Shown here piece by piece: positions 45,558 to 54,352 of a stretch of 64,000 bases of DNA. How positions within the stretch are numbered: the stretch's first letter is position 1; each line of letters begins with the position of its first letter. The stretch is from Williamsia deligens. Lineage in GTDB: Bacteria > Actinomycetota > Actinomycetes > Mycobacteriales > Mycobacteriaceae. Where the stretch lies: contig NZ_JAMTCI010000001.1 in the NCBI RefSeq assembly GCF_024171765.1, positions 682,001 to 746,000 on the forward strand, written 5' to 3'. The notes beneath the pieces are model-generated. The model was not told the origin of the DNA, did no database searches, and saw only the letters and a program-made list of their open reading frames with translations. The translations under genes were made by a program, and so were the position numbers.

Positions 45558-46019
45558 GTGCGACGCCACCCCGAACCCGACTGGTACCCCGACGACGACT
45601 GGGACGACGACCCGCAGGCCGACGAGAAGGCCGGTGCGTCGGACAGCGACAGCGACGGCACCGACGGCCCCGCCGGGGACGAGGAGGTCGCGCTGCCCAC
45701 GGTCGGACGCGCGGCGACCCCCACCGGCTCGGTCGAGGTGCGCACGACCATGCAGGGTCTCCCCACCTCGATCCACATCGAACCGTCCGAGATGGACCGC
45801 TCGGCGACACGGCTCGCGCGCACCATCCTGCTGCTGTGCCGTCAGGCCGGGGCGCGGGCGGGGGCGGCACATCGCGCCGAGTTGCTGGCGCAGGGCCACC
45901 CCCTCGAGGCCGTGTCCTACCTCCAGCTCCCGACCGATCGCGACGTGGCCGCACTCGACCGTCAGGTGGACGACTTCTTCGACGACGAGGAACCGAGCAC
46001 ATGGATGCGACGCGCATGA
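45558..46019 (+). CDS. Acidic ESX-locus protein of unknown function
   Basis: A 153-residue protein. The first 55 residues are very acidic (DWYPDDDWDDDP and more). A compact domain follows with PTSIHIEPSEMDRSATRLAR and ILLLCRQAGARAGAAHRAEL, and the end is again acidic. No family was recognised with confidence. It overlaps the YbaB-like gene (ATGA), and such pairs occur at the edge of ESX loci. GTG 45558 is taken because CATCAT sits at about -10 distance; an alternative GTG at 45501 would add 19 residues. Confidence 0.65.
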   Translation: MRRHPEPDWYPDDDWDDDPQADEKAGASDSDSDGTDGPAGDEEVALPTVGRAATPTGSVEVRTTMQGLPTSIHIEPSEMDRSATRLARTILLLCRQAGARAGAAHRAELLAQGHPLEAVSYLQLPTDRDVAALDRQVDDFFDDEEPSTWMRRA

Positions 46020-46447
46020 GCGGCCAGGACTTCCCGCCCCGGGCACCTCTGCCCGACTCGGCCCCGATGCCGCCGCGGTTCCCGATCACCTTCGACGACA
46101 TCGAGGCGAGTGCCCGTCGCGCGCTCGACCGCCTGCAGTCGACGTCGGAGAACATCTCCGCCATCCGCGTGGAACACAGCGACGACGACGACCGGGTCAC
46201 CGTCGTCGTCGACGGCACCGGCGCACTCGTCGACCTGCGCATCGCCGACGACGCGATGTCGATGCCGGCGGCGGAGCTCGCACAACTCGTCGTCGACACG
46301 GCGACAGCCGGTGCCGGCACGGCCTTCGCCGAGCTCGGCGGTCACATCACGGCGTTCACGGCGGCTGCCGCGGACGACCCGGGCCCGCAGGGTCTGCTGA
46401 TGCGTCCGGCAGACGGCGCAGACGAGCCGGGCCGCGGCGTCAGCTGA
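46016..46447 (+). CDS. YbaB/EbfC-like ESX-associated protein (EspL-like)
   Basis: A 143-residue protein. The middle, VVVDGTGALVDLRIADDAMS, then AAELAQLVVDTATAGAGTAF, is the beta-hairpin and helix of the YbaB/EbfC fold. EspL of the mycobacterial ESX-1 locus belongs to this fold. ATG 46016 overlaps the stop of the acidic protein gene, and its 3' end overlaps the convergent cysQ gene by eight bases. Role in secretion is inferred from context only. Confidence 0.75.
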   Translation: MSGQDFPPRAPLPDSAPMPPRFPITFDDIEASARRALDRLQSTSENISAIRVEHSDDDDRVTVVVDGTGALVDLRIADDAMSMPAAELAQLVVDTATAGAGTAFAELGGHITAFTAAAADDPGPQGLLMRPADGADEPGRGVS

Positions 46448-47192
46448 TCGCGTCGAGGACGGCGTCCTTGAGATCCGCGCGGCACACGAGCAGGTCGGGG
46501 AGGTAGACGTCGTCGCGGTTGTACTCCAACGGCGACCCGTCGACGCGACTGCACCACAGGCCCACGGCGCGGGCGACGGCGACCGGCGCGGCCGAATCCC
46601 ACTCGTACTGACCACCGGAGTGCACGTAGACGTCGGCCTCACCGCGCACGACGGCCATGGTCTTCGCCCCCGCGGAGCCGAGGTTCACGACGTCCCCGCC
46701 GACGGCGGACGCGACCGGGTCGGCCAGGGCCTGCGGTCGCGACGCGCTGACAACGACCCGCGGACGGTCCGTCGTGCGCTCGGGCAGCAAACCCGCGACG
46801 GGGTCGATCCGCTCCTGGTCGGTGGTGTAGGTGACGCCGAGGTCGGGCAGCGCGACCGCCCCCGCCACCAGGCCCGACCCGGCGTGCCAGAGGGCCACGT
46901 GCACGGCCCAGTCGGCGCGGTCGGGCATGCCGAACTCCCGTGTCCCGTCGAGGGGATCGACGATCCACACGCGGTCGGCGGCGAGACGTCGGCGGTCGTC
47001 GGAGGACTCCTCCGACAGCACGGCGTCGTCGGGACGTTCCTCGCGCAGACGCGCGAGGAGGAGGTCGTTGGCCTGTTCGTCGCCCGCGGCGCCGAGCGCC
47101 TTCCCCGACAGTCCGTCCTCGGACCGCAGCCGCACCAGCAGTTCCCCGGCGGCCGCGGCGAGTTCGCCCGCCAACCGTGCGTCGGCCGTCAC
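46440..47192 (-). CDS. cysQ: 3'(2'),5'-bisphosphate nucleotidase, CysQ type
   Basis: A 250-residue phosphatase of the inositol monophosphatase family that hydrolyses the PAP (and possibly PAPS) left by sulfation. Metal-binding motifs are the Glu pair in LSEESSDD near residue 61, WIVDPLDGTREFG near 77, and EWDSAAPVAVARA near 200. The GTG start overlaps the TGA of cysNC (GTGA), so sulfate activation and PAP removal are one transcript. Another substrate within this phosphatase family is possible, but the operon makes CysQ by far the likeliest. Confidence 0.92.
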   Translation of the reverse strand: MTADARLAGELAAAAGELLVRLRSEDGLSGKALGAAGDEQANDLLLARLREERPDDAVLSEESSDDRRRLAADRVWIVDPLDGTREFGMPDRADWAVHVALWHAGSGLVAGAVALPDLGVTYTTDQERIDPVAGLLPERTTDRPRVVVSASRPQALADPVASAVGGDVVNLGSAGAKTMAVVRGEADVYVHSGGQYEWDSAAPVAVARAVGLWCSRVDGSPLEYNRDDVYLPDLLVCRADLKDAVLDAIS

Positions 47193-49066
47193 AGGCCGAG
47201 GTCGCGGATGATCGCGTCGGCCACGTCGCCCGGGGAGCCGTCCTCGGGGGTCACCACGAGGTCCGCCGCGGTCGGCCGTTCGTACGCGGAGTCGATGCCG
47301 GTGAAGTTCCTGACCTCACCTCGACGGGCGCGGGCGTAGAGGCCCTTGGGATCGCGGCGTTCACATTCCTCCAGCGGTGTGTCGACGAAGACCTCGTGGA
47401 AGGTCAGTCCGCGGGCGCCGTGGATGTCGCGGGCGCGCTGCCGTTCGGCGGCGAACGGACTGATCAGCGACACTATGGCAACCGCGCCGGAATCGGCGAA
47501 CAACGCGGCCACCTCACCGGTGCGGCGGATGTTCTCGCGACGGTCGGCGTCGCCGAAGCCCAGGTCGGCGTTGAGGCCGTGACGCAGGTTGTCCCCGTCC
47601 ATCAGGTACGCCGGCCGCCCGGACGCGACGAGGCGCCGCTCGAGCTCGACGGCCAGCGAACTCTTCCCCGAACCCGACAGGCCCGTCAGCCAGATGGTCG
47701 CGCCGGGGTACGGCCGCTGGTCGGGCGTCACCTTCGACCCGTGCCAGACGATGGTCGCCTCACGGCTCACCGGACCGGTGATCATCCCCGCGCCGACCGT
47801 CTGGTGGGTGGCCTCGTCGACGAGGATGAAGCTGCCCGTCTCGCGGTTGCGCCGGTACGCGTCGAACATGAGCGGCTGCTGCGAGTGCAGGGTGACCCGA
47901 CCGATCTCGTTCAGCGACAACGACTCCGCGGACTCGTCGCGGTGCAGGCTGTTGACGTCGAGGCGGTATTCGACCGTCGACACCTGCGCCCGCGACTGCG
48001 TCGTCGAGGAGGCGATGACGTAACGGTTCCCCTCCCGCAGGGTGGTCGCGTCGGAGAACCAGCAGACCATCGCGTCGACGTCGCGGCCCACCCAGGGACG
48101 GTTGTTCGGCCGCGCGATCATCTCCCCGCGCGAGATGTCGATCTCGTCGGTGAGTGCCATCGACACCGCCATCGGCGGGAACGCCTCGGCGACGGGAGTC
48201 CCTCCAGGACCCCAGATCTCGGAGATCGTCGACGTGAACCCACCGGGGAGCACCACCACGTCGTCGCCGGGTCGGAACACCCCACCGGCGACGGTGCCCG
48301 CGTACCCGCGGTGGTCGGACCCGTCCGCACGCTGCGGTCGGATGACGTACTGCACGGGCAGGCGCGCGTCGATGAGGTTCCGGTCCGAGGCGATGTGGAC
48401 CTCCTCGAGGTGGTGCAGCAGCGGCGTGCCGTGGAACCAGGGCATGGCCTCCGAGCGGTCGACGACGTTGTCGCCGTGCAGCGCCGACACCGGGATGAAC
48501 GTCAGGTCCCCGACGGTGAGCTTCGAGGCGAACGCCGCGAACTCGGCGCGGATCTCGTCGAAGCGCTCCTGCGAGTAGTCGACGAGGTCCATCTTGTTCA
48601 CCGCGAGCGTGAGGTGCGGGATGCCCAGCAGCGACGAGAGGAACGCGTGCCGGCGCGTCTGCTCCAGCACCCCCTTGCGCGCGTCGATGAGGACGATCGC
48701 CAGGTCGGCGGTGGAGGCGCCGGTGACCATGTTCCGCGTGTACTGCACGTGGCCCGGGGTGTCGGCGACGATGAACTTGCGGCGCGGTGTCGCGAAGTAG
48801 CGGTAGGCGACATCGATGGTGATCCCCTGCTCGCGCTCCGCGCGCAGACCGTCGGTGAGCAGCGCGAGGTTCGCGTAGTCGTCACCACGTTCGGCGCTGG
48901 TGCGCTCGATGGACTCCATCTGGTCGGTGAAGATCGACTTCGAGTCGTAGAGCAGGCGTCCGATCAGTGTCGACTTGCCGTCGTCGACGCTCCCGGCGGT
49001 CGCCAGTCGCAGGAGTTCCTTGCCCGCACGTTCGGTGCCGGGTGCCCGGTGGTCGACCGCGGTCAT
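47189..49066 (-). CDS. cysNC: Sulfate adenylyltransferase subunit 1 / APS kinase fusion
   Basis: A 625-residue bifunctional enzyme. The N-terminal GTPase (CysN) has GSVDDGKSTLIGRLLYDSKS near residue 26, DTPGHVQYTRNM near 101, and NKMDLVDYS near 157. The C-terminal APS kinase (CysC) has P-loop GLSGSGKSSL near 460 and DGDNLRHGLNADLGF near 490. Together with CysD it makes APS from sulfate and ATP, then PAPS. ATG 49066 overlaps the cysD stop (TGATG). PAPS could serve the sulfotransferase-like protein encoded at 57752 and sulfolipid or cysteine synthesis. Confidence 0.97.
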   Translation of the reverse strand: MTAVDHRAPGTERAGKELLRLATAGSVDDGKSTLIGRLLYDSKSIFTDQMESIERTSAERGDDYANLALLTDGLRAEREQGITIDVAYRYFATPRRKFIVADTPGHVQYTRNMVTGASTADLAIVLIDARKGVLEQTRRHAFLSSLLGIPHLTLAVNKMDLVDYSQERFDEIRAEFAAFASKLTVGDLTFIPVSALHGDNVVDRSEAMPWFHGTPLLHHLEEVHIASDRNLIDARLPVQYVIRPQRADGSDHRGYAGTVAGGVFRPGDDVVVLPGGFTSTISEIWGPGGTPVAEAFPPMAVSMALTDEIDISRGEMIARPNNRPWVGRDVDAMVCWFSDATTLREGNRYVIASSTTQSRAQVSTVEYRLDVNSLHRDESAESLSLNEIGRVTLHSQQPLMFDAYRRNRETGSFILVDEATHQTVGAGMITGPVSREATIVWHGSKVTPDQRPYPGATIWLTGLSGSGKSSLAVELERRLVASGRPAYLMDGDNLRHGLNADLGFGDADRRENIRRTGEVAALFADSGAVAIVSLISPFAAERQRARDIHGARGLTFHEVFVDTPLEECERRDPKGLYARARRGEVRNFTGIDSAYERPTAADLVVTPEDGSPGDVADAIIRDLGL

Positions 49067-49974
49067 CAGAAGTACCCCTCTTTCTTGCGATCCTCCATGC
49101 CCGACTCCGAGATCCGGTCGTCGGCGCGGGTCGCACCCCGTTCGGTCAGGCGGGTCGCCGCGACCTCGTCGATCACCTCGGCCACCGTCGTCGCGGTGGA
49201 CAGGACGCACCCCGTACAGGTCGCGTCACCGACGGTCCGGAACCGGACCGTCTCGGTGCGCGTCTGCTCACCGTCCTCGGGCTGCAGGAAGCGGGTGCGC
49301 GCCAGCAGCATCCCGTCACGGGGGATCACCTCGCGCTCATGGGCGTAGTAGATCGGCGGGAGATCGATCTGCTCGGCGCCGATGTACTGCCAGATGTCGA
49401 GCTCGGTCCAGTTGCTGAGCGGGAAGACCCGGATGTGCTCGCCCGGTGCGTGGCGTCCGTTGTAGAGGTTCCACAGCTCGGGTCGCTGCGCTCGGGGATC
49501 CCACGCGCCGAACCGGTCCCGGAAGCTGAACACCCGCTCCTTCGCCCGGGCCTTCTCCTCGTCGCGGCGGGCCCCGCCGAACACCGCGTCGAACCGGTTC
49601 TCGGTGATGCCCCGCAGCAGTGCCGCGGTCTGCAGGCGGTTGCGGCTCGCCCCGCGTCCGGTCTGTTCGACCACGCGCCCGGCGTCGATGTCGTCCTGGA
49701 CCGACGACACCACCAGACGCACACCGGTCTGGGCCACCACGCGGTCGCGGTAGGCGATCACCTCGTCGAAGTTGTGTCCGGTGTCGACGTGCATCAGCGG
49801 GAACGGCACCGGCGCAGGCCAGAACGCCTTGCGCGCGATGTGGAACATCACGACCGAGTCCTTGCCACCGGAGAACAGCATGCCGGGGCGCTCGAACACG
49901 GCGGCGACCTCGCGGAAGATGTGGACCGACTCCGCTTCGAGGGCGGCGAGGTGCGAGATCTCGTAGCCGCGCAC
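49066..49974 (-). CDS. cysD: Sulfate adenylyltransferase subunit 2
   Basis: A 302-residue ATP-pyrophosphatase-type enzyme, the same length as E. coli CysD. The PP-loop motif is MLFSGGKDSVVMFH near residue 32; HVDTGHNFDE near 61 and GGARRDEEKARAKERVFSFR near 130 are also diagnostic. Of two adjacent GTG codons I took 49974, because AGGGAGG is five bases upstream of it. It heads the cysD-cysNC-cysQ operon and lies divergently to the enoyl-CoA hydratase gene. Confidence 0.96.
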   Translation of the reverse strand: MRGYEISHLAALEAESVHIFREVAAVFERPGMLFSGGKDSVVMFHIARKAFWPAPVPFPLMHVDTGHNFDEVIAYRDRVVAQTGVRLVVSSVQDDIDAGRVVEQTGRGASRNRLQTAALLRGITENRFDAVFGGARRDEEKARAKERVFSFRDRFGAWDPRAQRPELWNLYNGRHAPGEHIRVFPLSNWTELDIWQYIGAEQIDLPPIYYAHEREVIPRDGMLLARTRFLQPEDGEQTRTETVRFRTVGDATCTGCVLSTATTVAEVIDEVAATRLTERGATRADDRISESGMEDRKKEGYF

Positions 49975-50077
49975 GGCCACCTCCCTGGTGTCGAATTGTC
50001 GACGTCGTGTTCGACTATGTGATGGTGAATCTAGGGGCCGGTCTCGACGTGCGTCAACCCGGTGGGCAGCTTTACCA

Positions 50078-50091
50078 ACCAAGCACTTGCT
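50078..50091. promoter_or_regulatory. KstR2-like operator upstream of the enoyl-CoA hydratase/FadE operon
   Basis: ACCAAGCACTTGCT matches the published KstR2 consensus AnCAAGnnCTTGnT at every fixed base. It ends 16 bases before GTG 50108, where it would block the promoter. Other TetR-type acyl-CoA regulators use similar CAAG/CTTG palindromes, so the exact regulator is uncertain. Confidence 0.65.
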
Positions 50092-50107
50092 AGGTACCCT
50101 CCGAGAT

Positions 50108-51004
50108 GTGTCCGACACCCCCATCCCCGCGCCTCTGACCGGGGACGAGCTGACGTCCGACTCCACCCCGGTGGCCTACGAGGTCGCCGACGGCGTGGCC
50201 TACGTGACGCTGAACCGACCCGAGTACCGCAACGCCCAGAACTCGGTCATGACGTACTCGCTCGACGCCGCCTTCGTACGGGCTGTCGACGACGCCGCGG
50301 TGAAGGTCATCGTGCTGCGCGCGAACGGCAAGCACTTCTCCGCCGGCCACGACATCGGCACCCCCGAGCGGGACTTCCATGTCCGGTATCCCAACACGGC
50401 GTCGCTGTACTGGGACCACACCGATCGCAGCGGCGGCGACCAGCGTCTGGCGCGCGAGATCGAGGTGTACGTCGGCATGTGCCGTCGGTGGCGCGAGATC
50501 CCCAAGCCGGTGATCGCCCAGGTCCACGGGGCGTGCATCGCGGGCGGCCTCATGCTCGCCTGGATCTGCGACTTCATCGTCGCCTCCGACGACGCGTTCT
50601 TCTCCGATCCGGTGGCCCGCATGGGCATCCCCGGCGTCGAGTACTTCGCCCACGCGTTCGTGCTCGGTCCGCGCCGGGCGAAGGAGCTGCTGTTCACGGG
50701 CAAGCGCTTCACCGCCGAACAGGCCGAGAGATGGGGCATGGTCAACCACGTCGTCCCCCGTGCGGAGCTGCAGTCGACCGTCGACGGGATCGCCGCACAG
50801 ATCGTCGAGATGCCGCAGCTGGGACTCGCGCTGTGCAAGAAGGCCGTCAACATCTGCGAGGACCAGATGGGGCTGCGCACCGCCATGGACTCCGTCTTCG
50901 GCTGGCACCACTTCGCGCACAGCGCCAACGCCGAGTCCGCCGGCGACTCGCTGGGCGGTATGGACGCGAAGTCCATGAAGGCCAGTGCGGGCGGGGACTC
51001 CTGA
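50108..51004 (+). CDS. Enoyl-CoA hydratase/isomerase family protein (EchA13-like)
   Basis: A 298-residue crotonase-fold protein. The oxyanion pieces are NGKHFSAGHDIG near residue 77 and HGACIAGGLMLAWICDFIVA near 142. The first usual catalytic Glu position (GGGcElA in classic hydratases) is not acidic here, and the second region reads MGIPGVEYFAHA, so the reaction may be other than simple hydration. It is followed without a gap by three acyl-CoA dehydrogenase-type genes, the order of Rv1935c-Rv1934c-Rv1933c (echA13-fadE17-fadE18) in M. tuberculosis, as far as I recall. The GTG start lies just after the KstR2-like box. Confidence 0.88.
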   Translation: MSDTPIPAPLTGDELTSDSTPVAYEVADGVAYVTLNRPEYRNAQNSVMTYSLDAAFVRAVDDAAVKVIVLRANGKHFSAGHDIGTPERDFHVRYPNTASLYWDHTDRSGGDQRLAREIEVYVGMCRRWREIPKPVIAQVHGACIAGGLMLAWICDFIVASDDAFFSDPVARMGIPGVEYFAHAFVLGPRRAKELLFTGKRFTAEQAERWGMVNHVVPRAELQSTVDGIAAQIVEMPQLGLALCKKAVNICEDQMGLRTAMDSVFGWHHFAHSANAESAGDSLGGMDAKSMKASAGGDS

Positions 51005-52182
51005 TGGATCTCGACTTCGACCCCGAGGTCGTCGAGTTCCGGTCGCAGGTGCGGGAGTGGTTGCGAGACAACGTCCCCGCGACCCCACTGCCGTCGATGG
51101 ACTCCGCCGAAGGGTTCGAGGCCCACCGTGACTGGGAGCGGCGGATGGCCGACGCCCGATGGTCGGTGGTGAGCTGGCCGGAGGAGTTCGGCGGCCGCGA
51201 CGCCGATCTCGTGCACTGGCTCGTCTTCGAGGAGGAGTACCACCGCAGCGGCGCACCGGGCCGCGTCAGCCAGAACGGCATCTTCCTGCTGGCCCCCACC
51301 CTGTTCGAGCACGCCCACCCCGAGCAACTGGCCGCGATCATGCCCCGGATGGCCCGCGCCGACGACATCTGGGGGCAGGCATGGAGCGAGCCCGAGGCCG
51401 GCAGCGACCTCGCGTCGCTGCGATCGACGGCGGTGCGGACCGACGGCGGGTGGCTGCTCAACGGTCAGAAGACGTGGAGTTCCCGGTCCAGTTTCGCCGA
51501 CCGCGGATTCGGCCTGTTCCGGTCCGATCCCGACGCGACGCGGCATCGGGGCCTGACCTACTTCATGTTCGATCTGCGCGCCGAGGGCGTGACCGTCCGC
51601 CCCATCGACCAGCTCGACGGCGAACCCGGTTTCGCCGAGCTGTTCCTCGACAACGTCTTCGTCCCCGACGATCCCGATTCTCCCGGTGAGTCGGGGGTGA
51701 TCGGCACGGCGAACGACGGGTGGCGGATCGCCATGAGCACGGCGGCGAACGAACGTGGTCTGTCGTTGCGCTCTCCGGGTCGCTTCCTCGCCGCGACCGA
51801 TCGCCTCCTCGCGCTGTGGGGTCGTTCGCGCGATCGCGACGACCTCCCGGCCGACGCCGCCGACCGCGTCGTCGACGCCTGGATCGGCTCGCGCGCCTAC
51901 GAATTGTCCACCTACGCCACGGTCAGTCGGCTCCTCGACGGCGGGAAGCTGGGGATGGAGTCGTCGATCAACAAGGTGTTCTGGTCGGAGTGGGACATCG
52001 CGACCCATGCGACCGCACTCGACCTGCTCGGCCCGGACGCCGAGATCGCCGACGCCGACGACGCCGGATGGCTGGACGGCTACCTGTTCTCGCTGTCGGG
52101 GCCGATCTACGCCGGGACCAACGAGATCCAACGCAACGTGATCGGTGAGCGCCTGCTCGGGCTGCCCCGGGGGGACCGATGA
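51004..52182 (+). CDS. Acyl-CoA dehydrogenase (FadE17-like)
   Basis: A 392-residue flavoprotein of the acyl-CoA dehydrogenase family. Key regions: WGQAWSEPEAGSDLASL near residue 120 (flavin and substrate loop), GWLLNGQKTWSSR near 150, and SGPIYAGTNEIQRNVIGERL near 365. The classic YEGT motif reads YAGT, so Glu at that position is lost, as in many heteromeric FadE enzymes of steroid and lipid catabolism. ATG 51004 overlaps the previous stop (TGATG), and the stop overlaps the next gene (ATGA). Confidence 0.92.
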   Translation: MDLDFDPEVVEFRSQVREWLRDNVPATPLPSMDSAEGFEAHRDWERRMADARWSVVSWPEEFGGRDADLVHWLVFEEEYHRSGAPGRVSQNGIFLLAPTLFEHAHPEQLAAIMPRMARADDIWGQAWSEPEAGSDLASLRSTAVRTDGGWLLNGQKTWSSRSSFADRGFGLFRSDPDATRHRGLTYFMFDLRAEGVTVRPIDQLDGEPGFAELFLDNVFVPDDPDSPGESGVIGTANDGWRIAMSTAANERGLSLRSPGRFLAATDRLLALWGRSRDRDDLPADAADRVVDAWIGSRAYELSTYATVSRLLDGGKLGMESSINKVFWSEWDIATHATALDLLGPDAEIADADDAGWLDGYLFSLSGPIYAGTNEIQRNVIGERLLGLPRGDR

Positions 52183-53168
52183 GATTCCTGCTGGACACCG
52201 AACACAGCGATCTCGCCGGGAGCATCGACGCGATGCTCACCCGCGCCGACGTCACGAAGGTGGTGCGCGCCCTCGTCGACGGCGACACCCAGCCGACCGC
52301 CGCGGTGTGGTCGCGGCTCGCCGAGACCGGCGTGCCCGCGCTCCTGGTCGACGAGGAGTCAGGCGGGATGGGCGCCGGGGCCGTCGAGATGGTCGTCGCG
52401 GTCGAGCAGCTGGGGCGTCACTGCGTCCCCGGACCGGTGGCGGAGGCCATCGCCGTGGTGCCCACGGTCCTCGCCGCCGCCGGGCGGTCCGATCTGCTCG
52501 AAGGCGTCCTGGACGGCGGCCCGGCGACGATCGCCGTCGCGCCGGCCGCTCCTCGAGCCGCCGACGTCGGCCTGTCATCGGCGGTGTTCCTCCTGCGCGA
52601 CGGGGTGCTGGCGACCGCGTCTCCGGCCACCACCCACCGGTCCGTGGACCCCGCGCGCACCGTGTCCGACGTGGAGCAGACCGACGTGCTCGCCGAGGGT
52701 GTCGACGGCGACCGCGCCACCGATCTCGGCGCACTGGCGACGGCGGCGCAGCTGCTCGGCCTGGCGTCGGGGATGCTCGCCATGGCCTCGGACCACGCAC
52801 GTTCCCGTACCCAGTTCGGCCGTCCGATCGGCTCGTTCCAGGCCGTCAAACACCACCTCGCCGACGTGGCGATCGCCGTCGAGATGGCGCGCCCGTTGCT
52901 CCACGGCGCCGCGCTCGCCGTCGACCGACCCACGAGCGACGGTCACGCGGTCCCCGTCGACGCCCGCCGGGACGTCTCGGCGGCGAAGATCGCCTGTGGA
53001 CAGGCGGCCGACCTCGCCGCCCGCACGGGTCTGCAGACCCTCGGTGCGATCGGCTACACCCGGGAACACGACCTGTCGCTGTACCTGACGAAGACGCGCG
53101 CGCTGCTCACCGCGTGGGGGACGCCCGCGGTCCATCGCCGGCGGGTCCTGGAGGCGATCGCCCCATGA
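52179..53168 (+). CDS. Short acyl-CoA dehydrogenase-family subunit
   Basis: A 329-residue protein. The C-terminal domain is recognisable from ARSRTQFGRPIGSFQAVKHH near residue 210 and TLGAIGYTREHDLSLYLTKT near 288. The N-terminal and middle domains are shortened, as in FadE subunits that act only as part of alpha2beta2 complexes. ATG 52179 overlaps the FadE17-like stop; its own stop overlaps the next gene. It is probably the partner of one of the flanking subunits. Confidence 0.88.
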   Translation: MRFLLDTEHSDLAGSIDAMLTRADVTKVVRALVDGDTQPTAAVWSRLAETGVPALLVDEESGGMGAGAVEMVVAVEQLGRHCVPGPVAEAIAVVPTVLAAAGRSDLLEGVLDGGPATIAVAPAAPRAADVGLSSAVFLLRDGVLATASPATTHRSVDPARTVSDVEQTDVLAEGVDGDRATDLGALATAAQLLGLASGMLAMASDHARSRTQFGRPIGSFQAVKHHLADVAIAVEMARPLLHGAALAVDRPTSDGHAVPVDARRDVSAAKIACGQAADLAARTGLQTLGAIGYTREHDLSLYLTKTRALLTAWGTPAVHRRRVLEAIAP

Positions 53169-54286
53169 GCACCCCCGAGCCGCAGGCCCCGCCGCTGTAC
53201 TCCCCCGGGATCGACACCGAGGAACAGGCCGCGTTGCGGGCGTCGGTGGCCGACGTGCTGCGCCGTCAGGCCGGTCCCGATCGTCTCCGGTCGGCGATGG
53301 CGGCCACGCCCCGTACCGATCGGGACCTGTGGGCCACCCTGAGCGGGCAGGTGGGCGTCGCGGCGTTGTCGATCCCGGAACGGTTCGGCGGTGTGGGCGC
53401 GAGCCTTGTCGAGACCCACATCGTCGTCGAGGAGCTGGGCCGCACCCTCGCCGCGGTGCCGATGCTCGGATCCGCGGTGCTCGCGACGCAGGCCCTGCTC
53501 CACAGTCGCGACGACGACGCCTGCGACCGCCTTCTCCCGGCCATGGCCGAGGGCGAGACCGTCGCGGCACTGTGCTGGGCCGACGAGGCGGGGTGGGGAC
53601 GCGGTGGTGTGACCGCCACCGGTGGGTTGCTCACCGGGACAGCGCACTACGTGCTCGACGGCGAGTTCGCGGACGTGCTGCTGGTGATCGCCCGCGCGGG
53701 CGGGCAGACGACCCTGCACGAGGTCGCCGCCGACGCCGACGGGGTCACCCGACGCCCCGTCCCCGTCATGGACCCCACCCGGTCGATGGCGAGCATCTCG
53801 TTCGACGAGACCCCGTCGACCCCGATCGCGGCACCCGCCGACCTCGTCGAGCGTCTGCTCGCCGTCGGGGCGGTTGCGCTGAGCGCGGAACAGGTCGGTG
53901 TCGCGTCCGCGGCGCTGCAGCGGACCGTGGAGTACACGTCCACCCGTACCCAGTTCGGGCGGCCGATCGGGTCGTTCCAGGCCCTCAAGCACCGCATGGC
54001 GGACATGTTCGCCGCGGTCGAGACGGCGCGGTCGGTGTCCTACGACGCCGTCGACGCCCTCGTCCGCGACAGTCTCGACGTCGACGAGGCCGTGGCGGCG
54101 GCGCGCATGCTGTGTTCGGACACCGTGACCGCCGTGGCCGGCGAGGCCGTCCAGATGCACGGCGGCATCGGCATCACCTGGGAACACGACGTCCAGTTGT
54201 TCTTCAAGCGCGCCCACGCGACGACGCTCCTCCTCAACCGCCCGTGGACCCACGCGGCGGCGATCGAGACCGCCGCAGGCCTGTAG
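53165..54286 (+). CDS. Acyl-CoA dehydrogenase-family protein (FadE18-like)
   Basis: A 373-residue flavoprotein. The same fold signature STRTQFGRPIGSFQALKHRM occurs near residue 260, and AVQMHGGIGITWEHDVQLFF near 325. Compared with its neighbour it has fuller N-terminal helices (LSIPERFGGVGASLVETHIV). ATG 53165 overlaps the previous stop. It ends 66 bases before the GAF-EAL gene. The three tandem dehydrogenase genes suggest one or two heteromeric enzymes acting on a bulky acyl-CoA (inference). Confidence 0.9.
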   Translation: MSTPEPQAPPLYSPGIDTEEQAALRASVADVLRRQAGPDRLRSAMAATPRTDRDLWATLSGQVGVAALSIPERFGGVGASLVETHIVVEELGRTLAAVPMLGSAVLATQALLHSRDDDACDRLLPAMAEGETVAALCWADEAGWGRGGVTATGGLLTGTAHYVLDGEFADVLLVIARAGGQTTLHEVAADADGVTRRPVPVMDPTRSMASISFDETPSTPIAAPADLVERLLAVGAVALSAEQVGVASAALQRTVEYTSTRTQFGRPIGSFQALKHRMADMFAAVETARSVSYDAVDALVRDSLDVDEAVAAARMLCSDTVTAVAGEAVQMHGGIGITWEHDVQLFFKRAHATTLLLNRPWTHAAAIETAAGL

Positions 54287-54352
54287 GAGGAACCTGCACA
54301 CGCATGCCTGATTCGTGACAGTCCCCAGCGTCCCGCGACTACCATTCGCCTG

